Source of the DNA: an uncultured Eubacteriales bacterium
GTDB lineage: Bacteria; Bacillota; Clostridia; Lachnospirales; Lachnospiraceae
Assembly: GCA_900321145.1 (NCBI GenBank)
Contig: ONVB01000176.1
Span: 1 to 12,431 of the forward strand
DNA: 12,431 bases
Direction: 5' to 3'
Below the pieces are notes generated by a model. That model saw only the letters and a program-made list of their open reading frames with translations. It did not search any database and was not told where the DNA came from. Shown here in pieces: positions 6,189 to 12,431 of the stretch (its first letter is position 1; every line of letters starts with the position of its first letter). Both the position numbers and the translations under genes were made by a program.

Positions 6189-7967
6189 GTGTTCTACGGA
6201 GATGATATAAAGCAGGAAGTGGCCGGCAGGGTAGATATAGTAGATCTTATAAGCGGCTACATAAGCTTAAAGCAAAGAGGCAAGGAATTCTGGGCGTGCT
6301 GTCCGTTTCATGCCGAGAAGACGCCTTCCTTCTCGGTAAACCGGGAGATGCAGCTCTATCACTGCTTCGGCTGCCATAAGGCCGGAGGAGTGTTCAACTT
6401 CCTCATGGAGTACGAAGGTATGACTTACCCGGAGTCCATAGAGTTTCTGGCAGCGAGAGTAGGGTATCAGCTTCCCGAAAAGAAGATGTCGGATGCCGAG
6501 AAGAAAAAGGTCGGTAAGAGGATGCGTCTGCTGGAGGTAAATAAGCAGGCGGCAATCTACTTCTACTACCTTCTCAGGAACAGCGAGCATGGAAAGAAGG
6601 GACTGGAATACTTTAAAAAGCGTGGACTTACAGACGAGACCATGCATAACTACGGACTCGGCTACGCTGATATATACGAAAACGATCTGTACAAGTATTT
6701 AAAGAGCAAGGGCTTCTCGGATTATGAGATAAGGGATGCGGGTCTGTGTGATCTGAACGAAAAGACGGGAGCAAGGGATGCGTTTTGGAACCGCGTCATG
6801 ATCCCCATATATGATATAAACGGCAAGGTCATCGCTTTCGGCGGAAGGCTTTTGGGAGACGGAAAGCCCAAATATGTAAATACAAAGGCTACGGACATAT
6901 TTGATAAGAGCCGTAATCTGTATGCGTTAAATGTGGCGAGAAAGTCGAAGCGCAGAGGCATGATAATGTGTGAGGGGTATATGGATGTTATATCTCTGCA
7001 CCAGGCGGGCTTTGACAATGCGGTGGCAACTCTTGGAACTGCGGTGACACTCGGCCATGCCAACTTAGTCAAGAGATATACCGATGAGGTTTATCTTTCG
7101 TATGACAGCGACGAAGCCGGTGTGAGTGCAGCGCTTAAAGCTTCCGGCATATTCAGACAGGTTGGCATAAGTGCCAGGGTAGTGGATATGAGGCCTTATA
7201 AGGATCCCGATGAATTCATAAAGGGGCTTGGGGCCGAGGAGTATGAAAAGAGACTTAAGGAAGCAATCTCAGGCATCATGTTTGCCATAGAGAAGGAAAA
7301 GGAAAAGCATAATATAAAGGATCCGGAAGAAAAAAGCCGTTTCTTAAAGGAAGCAGCGAAAATTCTGGCCACGATAGATGACAGCCTGACAAGACAGAAC
7401 TATATAGAAGCTGTAGCCGGTGAGTACGGGGTAGAAAAGGGCAGCCTGAAGGATCTGGTGTCGAAGATAGGAAATGCTGCTGCGGAAAGGGCGATATATG
7501 AGTCGGCTGCCGAGCAGGATTCCTACAGAAGCCGTGACGAGATGAAGAAGGAACAGGAGGGCAAGCCCGAGAAGCTTCTTCTGACATGGTTTACAAGAGA
7601 ACCCGCACTGTTTGAAAAGCTTGACGGCGTGATCAGTGAGGCGGATTTTACGGATGAGCCTTACAAGACGGTTGCGCAGTGGGTATTTCGTGAGTATCGT
7701 GAGAAGGGCAAGGTTATCCCCGCAAATATTGTAAACACCTTTGAGGAGATAGATGAACAAAGGGAAGTGGCGGGCATACTCTCGACCGAACTGTATAAAC
7801 CCGGGGAAGAAGGAGATATCTCGGAAAGGGAGAGAGCCTTAAACGATATAGTAAAAAAAATAAAGATCAAAGCGATAGATAAAGCTTTTGCTACGGCTGA
7901 CGCCGCAGTGATGACCGAGCTTATAAAACAGAGGTCGTCGCTTGACAAGCTGTACATAAAGCTGTGA
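6189..7967 (+). CDS. dnaG: DNA primase DnaG
   Basis: DnaG makes the RNA primers for lagging-strand and initial leading-strand synthesis and binds the replicative helicase. The 592-residue length is normal for Firmicutes. The N-terminal zinc-binding domain shows WACCPFHAEKTPSF and HCFGC (ligands Cys38, His41, Cys59, Cys62). The RNA polymerase core includes FWNRVMIPIYD (199-209) and FGGRLLGDGKPKYVNT (217-232). The Toprim metal site is intact: Glu262 (CEGYMD) and Asp306/Asp308 (SYDSDEAG). Residues from about 440 to 592 form the less conserved helicase-interaction domain. The start is GTG 6189, preceded by GAGGTGA (6178-6184); no ATG nearby gives a better start. It lies 23 bases after dgt and 47 before rpoD, the classical macromolecular-synthesis order. 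Confidence 0.97.
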   Translation: MFYGDDIKQEVAGRVDIVDLISGYISLKQRGKEFWACCPFHAEKTPSFSVNREMQLYHCFGCHKAGGVFNFLMEYEGMTYPESIEFLAARVGYQLPEKKMSDAEKKKVGKRMRLLEVNKQAAIYFYYLLRNSEHGKKGLEYFKKRGLTDETMHNYGLGYADIYENDLYKYLKSKGFSDYEIRDAGLCDLNEKTGARDAFWNRVMIPIYDINGKVIAFGGRLLGDGKPKYVNTKATDIFDKSRNLYALNVARKSKRRGMIMCEGYMDVISLHQAGFDNAVATLGTAVTLGHANLVKRYTDEVYLSYDSDEAGVSAALKASGIFRQVGISARVVDMRPYKDPDEFIKGLGAEEYEKRLKEAISGIMFAIEKEKEKHNIKDPEEKSRFLKEAAKILATIDDSLTRQNYIEAVAGEYGVEKGSLKDLVSKIGNAAAERAIYESAAEQDSYRSRDEMKKEQEGKPEKLLLTWFTREPALFEKLDGVISEADFTDEPYKTVAQWVFREYREKGKVIPANIVNTFEEIDEQREVAGILSTELYKPGEEGDISERERALNDIVKKIKIKAIDKAFATADAAVMTELIKQRSSLDKLYIKL

Positions 7968-7970
7968 TAT
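7942..7970 (+). promoter_or_regulatory. Possible internal promoter upstream of rpoD (weak)
   Basis: A perfect -35 hexamer TTGACA (7942-7947) lies in the last codons of dnaG. The hexamer 17 bases further on is TGATAT (7965-7970), which matches the -10 consensus at only three of six positions. Internal sigma-factor promoters are known in this operon in other bacteria, which makes the position plausible. The -35 match also encodes Leu-Asp of a conserved-looking C-terminus, so chance is a real alternative. Confidence 0.25.
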
Positions 7971-8014
7971 TACACATATAAGAAATAATAATGATAAAAT
8001 GAGGAGAAAGAACA

Positions 8015-9280
8015 ATGGCAGCAAAGAAGAAAAAGGAAGTTCAGGAACAGCCGGTCAGCCTTGAGAATGAGGTTGACACAGAGGTGATCGATGACGATTA
8101 TACCGACGGCGCGGATGGCGAAACAAAAGAGGAGACTATAAGCTTCAGTGACGATCCCGTGGTAGAGGAGAAGTTTAAGAAGAAGTTAGACGAGCTGCTT
8201 GAGTTGGCCAAGAAGAATAAAAATGTTATCGAGGACACAGAGGTCATCAATCATTTCAAGAATGAAAAGGGAATGGAGCTTAACACTGAGCGGATGACTA
8301 TCATCTTCGAGTATCTTGAGAAAAGAGATGTTGAGATCCTTTCGATAACGGATGATGAGGATGATGAGCCGGATGACATAATGCTTGAGGTAGGCGAAGA
8401 GGTTGATGTGGAGAATATCGATCTCTCGGTTCCGGAGGGCATAAGCATAGAGGATCCGGTCAGGATGTATTTAAAGGAGATAGGCAAGGTTCCGCTTCTT
8501 TCGGCAGAGGAGGAGATAGAGCTCGCCCGCCGTATGGAAGACGGTGACGAGGATGCAAGAAAGAAGCTTGCGGAAGCCAACTTAAGGCTTGTTGTAAGTA
8601 TAGCGAAGAGATATGTCGGCAGAGGTATGCTCTTCCTTGATCTGATCCAGGAGGGCAATCTCGGACTCCTTAAGGCAGTTGAGAAGTTCGACTACAGAAA
8701 GGGATATAAGTTCTCGACCTACGCAACCTGGTGGATCCGCCAGGCGATAACGAGAGCTATCGCCGACCAGGCAAGGACCATAAGGATCCCCGTTCATATG
8801 GTTGAGACCATAAACAAACTTACCAGGGTATCAAGACAGCTCCTTCAGGAGCTCGGGCGTGAACCAACCCCCGAGGAGATAGCACAGGAGATGGAAATAC
8901 CTGTAGAGAGAGTCAGAGAGATATTAAAGACTTCGCAGGAGCCTGTATCCTTAGAGACTCCTATCGGTGAGGAGGAGGACAGCCATTTAGGCGACTTTAT
9001 CCAGGATGAAAATGTACCGGTTCCGGCTGAGGCAGCAGCATTTACCCTGCTTAAAGAGCAGCTTTCGGAGGTGCTCGGAACTCTTACGGAAAGGGAACAG
9101 AAGGTGCTTACCTTAAGGTTTGGTCTCGAAGACGGCAGGGCGAGAACCTTAGAAGAGGTAGGAAAGGAGTTCATGGTAACCCGTGAGCGTATCCGACAGA
9201 TAGAGGCTAAGGCTTTGAGGAAGCTCAGACATCCGAGCAGATCGAGGAAGCTTAAGGATTATCTCGAGGATGATAATTAA
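8015..9280 (+). CDS. rpoD: RNA polymerase primary sigma factor RpoD (SigA)
   Basis: This is the housekeeping sigma-70 factor that directs RNA polymerase to promoters such as the one at 910-938. The 421-residue product has an acidic and Lys-rich N-terminus with region 1.1 (about 50-115), region 1.2 (SIEDPVRMYLKEIGKVPLLS, 144-163), region 2 with the core-binding and -10 recognition helices (NLRLVVSIAKRYVGRGM, 189-205; FSTYATWWIRQAITRAI, 233-249), region 3 (about 265-340) and region 4 with the -35 helix-turn-helix (LEEVGKEFMVTRERIRQIEA, 379-398). All regions are complete, and the lack of the large proteobacterial insert between regions 1.2 and 2 fits a Gram-positive host. The ATG at 8015 has GAGGAG (8001-8006) nine bases upstream. 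It follows dnaG by 47 bases, and its stop codon overlaps the trmK start by one base, indicating translational coupling. Confidence 0.98.
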   Translation: MAAKKKKEVQEQPVSLENEVDTEVIDDDYTDGADGETKEETISFSDDPVVEEKFKKKLDELLELAKKNKNVIEDTEVINHFKNEKGMELNTERMTIIFEYLEKRDVEILSITDDEDDEPDDIMLEVGEEVDVENIDLSVPEGISIEDPVRMYLKEIGKVPLLSAEEEIELARRMEDGDEDARKKLAEANLRLVVSIAKRYVGRGMLFLDLIQEGNLGLLKAVEKFDYRKGYKFSTYATWWIRQAITRAIADQARTIRIPVHMVETINKLTRVSRQLLQELGREPTPEEIAQEMEIPVERVREILKTSQEPVSLETPIGEEEDSHLGDFIQDENVPVPAEAAAFTLLKEQLSEVLGTLTEREQKVLTLRFGLEDGRARTLEEVGKEFMVTRERIRQIEAKALRKLRHPSRSRKLKDYLEDDN

Positions 9281-10035
9281 TGGCAGGGGTTAAGCTGTCG
9301 AAAAGGCTTATGAAAGCGGCACAGTGCGTCGAAGAGTCAAGGAAGCTGACGGGTATTTCCGCCGATACCTATACTGTTGCGGACGTGGGGTGCGATCACG
9401 CATACCTGGCCATATATATAGTCGGGCAGGGAACTGCGGGGAGGTGCATCGCCTCCGATGTAAGGCAGGGACCGCTAAAAGCCGCGGTGGAGCATATAAA
9501 AGAGGCGGGGCTCGAAGAAAAAATCAGCACGGTTTTGTCCGACGGAGTCAAACAAATAGAGCTTAAGCAGGTCGACTGCCTGTGCATTTTAGGCATGGGC
9601 GGAAGGCTTACGGCCAGGATACTTGAGGATGGCAGGGAGAGCATCCGGGCTATATGCGCCATGGTGCTTTCTCCCCAGTCAGAGCCCGAGCTTGTCAGAG
9701 CCTGTGTCGCGGAGCTTGGCTTTCACATAGAGAGTGAAAGTACCGTGTACGATGAAGGAAAGTACTACACGATAATGACGGTTCTTAAAGGCAGGGAGAG
9801 TCGGGCATATGCGGGACACGAGCTAAGACTCGGAAGAGCTTTACTGAAAAAAGATGTCGATATCGAGGAAGACAGACTGTGCGCTATGCTCGACAGAGAT
9901 AAAAAAGTCAGAGACGGGCTGAAGGGACGATCGAGTGAATCGGCGCTCGAGAGCCTGAGGACGATTGAAGCACAAATAGATGAGCTCGAAAAGGCAATGG
10001 CTGAATTGACGGAGGTAAGGGATGCTCGTACGTGA
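9280..10035 (+). CDS. trmK: tRNA (adenine(22)-N1)-methyltransferase TrmK
   Basis: TrmK uses S-adenosylmethionine to methylate N1 of adenine 22 in bacterial tRNAs. The 251-residue product has a Rossmann-type SAM site beginning VADVGCDHAYLAIY (33-46), an ASDVRQGPL segment (58-66), the catalytic-region ILGMGGRLTARIL (103-115), and LSPQSEPELVR (130-140). The C-terminal 60 residues are charged and helical (coiled-coil-like), as usual for the family. The ATG overlaps the rpoD stop codon (TAATG), with CGAGGA (9265-9270) nine bases upstream inside rpoD. The 3' end overlaps the next gene by 14 bases. Order rpoD-trmK-nif3 matches the Bacillus sigA-yqfN-yqfO arrangement. A general class I methyltransferase is the only alternative, and motifs plus context make TrmK clearly better. 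Confidence 0.93.
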   Translation: MAGVKLSKRLMKAAQCVEESRKLTGISADTYTVADVGCDHAYLAIYIVGQGTAGRCIASDVRQGPLKAAVEHIKEAGLEEKISTVLSDGVKQIELKQVDCLCILGMGGRLTARILEDGRESIRAICAMVLSPQSEPELVRACVAELGFHIESESTVYDEGKYYTIMTVLKGRESRAYAGHELRLGRALLKKDVDIEEDRLCAMLDRDKKVRDGLKGRSSESALESLRTIEAQIDELEKAMAELTEVRDART

Positions 10036-10795
10036 TATCATAAATATTCTTGAAGCTCAGTCTCCGCCGGAGTATGCGGAGAGCTGGGACAATGTGGGAC
10101 TTCTGTGCGGAAGATCCGACAGGGAAGTAAAGAGGATAGCGGTTGCGCTTGATGCGACCATAGATGTGATCGAGAGTGCGATAGAGAATAATGCGGATAT
10201 GCTGGTTACTCATCATCCGCTGATATTCGGTAAGATTAACAGAGTAAACGACCGGACAGTTCTCGGAAGAAAGCTGCTTAAGCTTATAGAATCGGGGATT
10301 GCCTGTTATGCCATGCATACCAATTTTGATACAAAGGGAGGTATGGCAAAGCTTGCCGGCGAGATGCTGTCCGTAAAGAATGCCGAAGTTCTCGAGGAGA
10401 CTAGGGACGGAGAAGGCCTGGGTGTGATAGGGCTTTTGGAGAGGACCATGACCTTGAGGGAAGTGGCTGAGCTTACGAAGGAGCGATTCGGGCTTTCGGA
10501 GGTTCTGTGCTTCGGTGATCCCGACACTGAAATAGAGAAGGTAGCTGTATGCCCGGGCTCAGGTAAGAGTGTGATAGATGTAAGCATAGCAAAGGGTGCA
10601 GGCTGTCTTATAACCGGAGATATAGGGCATCACGACGGGATTGATGCCATGGAAGCGGGGCTTTCGATAATAGATGCTTCGCATCAGGGGTTGGAGAAGA
10701 TATTTACGGGATTTATCAGAGATCAGGTTTTGGGGTATTATCCTGATTTTGAAGTACTTTCGATAGATACCGATAGACCGTATATTGTAATATAG
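10022..10795 (+). CDS. NIF3-family (YqfO/DUF34) dinuclear metal-centre protein, short form
   Basis: The 257-residue product belongs to the NIF3/DUF34 family. Likely metal ligands are visible: His64/His65 in LVTHHPLIFGKI, Asp103 in MHTNFDTKGG, and His221/Glu225 in DASHQGLEKI. Family members bind two divalent metals. Roles proposed include metal insertion or storage and GTP cyclohydrolase-like activity, and none is settled, so I give no function beyond the family. At 257 residues it lacks the PII-like central insertion that lengthens Bacillus YqfO to about 370 residues. The ATG at 10022 has GGAGG (10011-10015) six bases upstream and overlaps the end of trmK by 14 bases, so translation is probably coupled. 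The AT-rich dyad at its 3' end (10781-10794) is short and lies within coding sequence. Confidence 0.9.
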   Translation: MLVRDIINILEAQSPPEYAESWDNVGLLCGRSDREVKRIAVALDATIDVIESAIENNADMLVTHHPLIFGKINRVNDRTVLGRKLLKLIESGIACYAMHTNFDTKGGMAKLAGEMLSVKNAEVLEETRDGEGLGVIGLLERTMTLREVAELTKERFGLSEVLCFGDPDTEIEKVAVCPGSGKSVIDVSIAKGAGCLITGDIGHHDGIDAMEAGLSIIDASHQGLEKIFTGFIRDQVLGYYPDFEVLSIDTDRPYIVI

Positions 10796-10814
10796 TTACG
10801 AGGGAGGGTTACTT

Positions 10815-12431
10815 ATGGAAAAGATCAGTATCAAGATGAACGGCGAAACCTATCAGGTAGACAAGTTTACTACCATTTCTCAGTTCCTCGCCGAGGTGCT
10901 TCCTAAGGAGGACAGATTCAGGTATGTTCTGGCGACAAGGAACAAGAAGCTTTCCGAGCTTGGAGTGCTCCTGGACGGAGACTGTGAGCTTGAGCTTTTG
11001 GGCAAGGACTCCGTAATGGGAATGGATACATACAAGAGAAGCCTAACGCTGCTTATGGTCAAGGCTTTTTCGGATGTTCTCGGAGGCAAGACCAATCACA
11101 GGGTGGAGGTTATGTACCCTGTAAGCAAGGGTGTTTTCTGCAGACTTTGCAACACCGATGTAAAGGTTACGGATGCTCTTATAGAAAATGTAAAGGCCCG
11201 TATGGAGGAGCTTGCATACCTTGATGTGAAGATCGTAAAGGAGTCTATCGGAACCGACGAGGCTGTACGCCGCTTTGTAAAGCAGGGCATGACGGACAAG
11301 GAGAAGCTGTTCAAATACCGCCGCGTATCCAAGGCGAATCTCTACAGCTTAGACGGCTATGAGGATTATTTCTACGGATATATGGTACCCTCTACCGGTT
11401 ACCTTAAGGTATTTGACATAGTGCCTCATGATGAAGGCTTTATACTTGTCCCTCCGAAGAAGGATAAGCCTGACGAGGTACCGGAGCTCGAAATCCCCGA
11501 GAGACTGTTCGGTGTCTTAAAGGGAACTGAGGAGTGGTACAGGAAGCTCGGAGTGAACAACGTCGGAGAGCTGAACGAGACTATAACCACAGGGGATATA
11601 AAGGAGCTTATGCTGGTACAGGAGGCTCTTCAGGAAAAGCAGATCGCCGAAATAGCGGAGAGAATCAAGGAGACGGGTAAGAGGATAGTGCTGGTTGCCG
11701 GACCTACCTCGTCGGGCAAGACTACCTTCTCCCACAGGCTTTCCGTACAGCTTCGCGCTAATGGCCTGAGACCATATCCTTTTGCACTCGACAATTATTT
11801 CCTTGAAAGAGAGGATACGCCGAGGGACGAGAACGGAAACTACGACTTCGAGTGTCTGGAAGCTATGGACCTGAAGCTCTTCAATAAGCATGTGACGGCA
11901 CTTCTTTCCGGTGAGGAGGTATCTATACCGACCTTCAACTTCACGCTCGGAAAGAAGGAGTATAAAGGAAATAAATTGAAGCTCGGACCTACCGATGTGC
12001 TTGTGGCAGAGGGAATACATGCACTCAACCCGGCCATGACGTCGAGCATACCGGATGAAAGCAAGTTTAAGGTATATATCAGTGCCTTGACTCAGCTCAA
12101 TATAGATGATCACAACCGTATCCCGACTACCGACGGAAGACTTATCCGCCGCATAGTAAGAGATGCGAGATGCCGCGGCAACTCGGCGCAGGATACGATA
12201 GCCATGTGGCAGTCCGTAAGACGGGGCGAGGACAGATTCATCTTTCCGTTCCAGGAGCAGGCGGACGCCATGTTCAACTCCGCTTTGATCTACGAGCTTT
12301 CGGTCATAAAACAGTTTGCGGAGCCTCTGCTGTTTGCCGTACCACGCGATTCCTACGAGTATTACGAGGCCAAGAGATTGCTTAAATTTATGGATTACTT
12401 CGTGGGACTTGATGTAACAAATGTACCGATG
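10815..12431 (+). CDS. TGS-domain nucleoside (uridine) kinase-like protein, 3' end cut by window edge
   Basis: This frame stays open for 539 codons to the last base of the window; relatives are about 550 residues, so little is missing. Residues 1-62 form a TGS-like beta-grasp domain as at the N-terminus of threonyl-tRNA synthetase. Residues 70-200 resemble the adjoining second additional domain, but its HxxxH zinc/editing motif is degenerate (YKRSLTLLMV, 73-82). From about 285 there is a P-loop uridine kinase/phosphoribulokinase-type domain: Walker A GPTSSGKTT (296-304), substrate-region DNYF (326-329), YDFE (343-346), VAEGIHAL (397-404), and a lid with NRIPTTDGRLIRRIVRD (434-450). It probably phosphorylates uridine or a related nucleoside, but the true substrate of this fused family is not certain. 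The ATG at 10815 follows GGGAGGG (10802-10808) and lies 19 bases after the NIF3 gene, so it is likely in the same operon. Confidence 0.9.
   Translation, partial: MEKISIKMNGETYQVDKFTTISQFLAEVLPKEDRFRYVLATRNKKLSELGVLLDGDCELELLGKDSVMGMDTYKRSLTLLMVKAFSDVLGGKTNHRVEVMYPVSKGVFCRLCNTDVKVTDALIENVKARMEELAYLDVKIVKESIGTDEAVRRFVKQGMTDKEKLFKYRRVSKANLYSLDGYEDYFYGYMVPSTGYLKVFDIVPHDEGFILVPPKKDKPDEVPELEIPERLFGVLKGTEEWYRKLGVNNVGELNETITTGDIKELMLVQEALQEKQIAEIAERIKETGKRIVLVAGPTSSGKTTFSHRLSVQLRANGLRPYPFALDNYFLEREDTPRDENGNYDFECLEAMDLKLFNKHVTALLSGEEVSIPTFNFTLGKKEYKGNKLKLGPTDVLVAEGIHALNPAMTSSIPDESKFKVYISALTQLNIDDHNRIPTTDGRLIRRIVRDARCRGNSAQDTIAMWQSVRRGEDRFIFPFQEQADAMFNSALIYELSVIKQFAEPLLFAVPRDSYEYYEAKRLLKFMDYFVGLDVTNVPM

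Noticed and set aside
8251..8658. Ser-rich antisense open frame opposite rpoD
   Set aside because: Its Ser/Ile bias is what the reverse complement of the acidic, GAT/GAG-rich rpoD N-terminus would produce; no independent evidence.
10781..10794. Perfect AT-rich dyad TATATT-GT-AATATA at the end of the NIF3 gene
   Set aside because: The six-pair A-T stem is weak, no U-run follows, and it lies in coding sequence close to the next ribosome binding site; chance is likely.
11517..12113. Antisense 198-codon open frame inside the TGS-uridine kinase gene
   Set aside because: The sense strand encodes the Walker A and kinase motifs across the same interval; the antisense product resembles nothing I know.
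12170..12385. 71-codon frame on the + strand near the window end
   Set aside because: It overlaps in another frame the conserved lid and C-terminal part of the uridine kinase domain, and no ribosome binding site precedes it.

Overview
The window looks like chromosomal DNA from a Gram-positive, low-to-medium GC Bacillota, most likely class Clostridia and probably Lachnospiraceae. Three things point there: the gene order dgt - dnaG - rpoD - trmK - nif3 - TGS/uridine-kinase, which is the Firmicutes form of the macromolecular-synthesis region; strong purine-rich ribosome binding sites; and frequent ATA and AGG codons. The assignment rests on recognised families and gene order, not on a database search. 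All ten genes I can support lie on the + strand. I see no RNA genes, insertion sequences, CRISPR arrays or convincing intrinsic terminators, and no gene-free stretch longer than about 100 bases.

Region 1 (18-884) encodes a five-helix DUF624/YesL-type membrane protein with an unusually long, charged, Lys/Ala-rich N-terminus. Next comes a near-consensus sigma-70 promoter (910-938) that drives the most unusual gene of the window (976-3522). That gene encodes an 848-residue, apparently cytoplasmic protein joining an intact microbial-type poly(ADP-ribose) glycohydrolase domain (TIGR02452/DUF2263), an intact SGNH/GDSL esterase domain and a C-terminal protein kinase fold whose catalytic residues have been lost (a pseudokinase). 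It is followed by a NodB-type polysaccharide deacetylase without a signal peptide (3559-4281), whose real start may be a rare ATT or ATA codon, and by larB (4308-5057), which makes the first intermediate of the nickel-pincer nucleotide cofactor. No other lar gene is present here.

Region 2 (5058-12431) is the housekeeping cluster: a dGTPase-family HD hydrolase (TTG start), DNA primase DnaG (GTG start), the primary sigma factor RpoD, the tRNA m1A22 methyltransferase TrmK, a short NIF3-family metal protein, and a TGS-domain uridine kinase-like protein cut off by the window end. Genes are 10-50 bases apart or overlap, so they are probably co-transcribed and coordinate nucleotide pools, replication priming and transcription initiation. 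Just before dgt, a strong imperfect inverted repeat (5091-5146) would hide the dgt ribosome binding site in a long GC-rich hairpin. It is a candidate translational control element at the head of the primase/sigma operon.

The best candidates for something undescribed are the PARG-SGNH-pseudokinase fusion and the hairpin occluding the dgt ribosome binding site. Everything else is conventional, apart from smaller points on start codons, possible internal promoters and the orphan larB.
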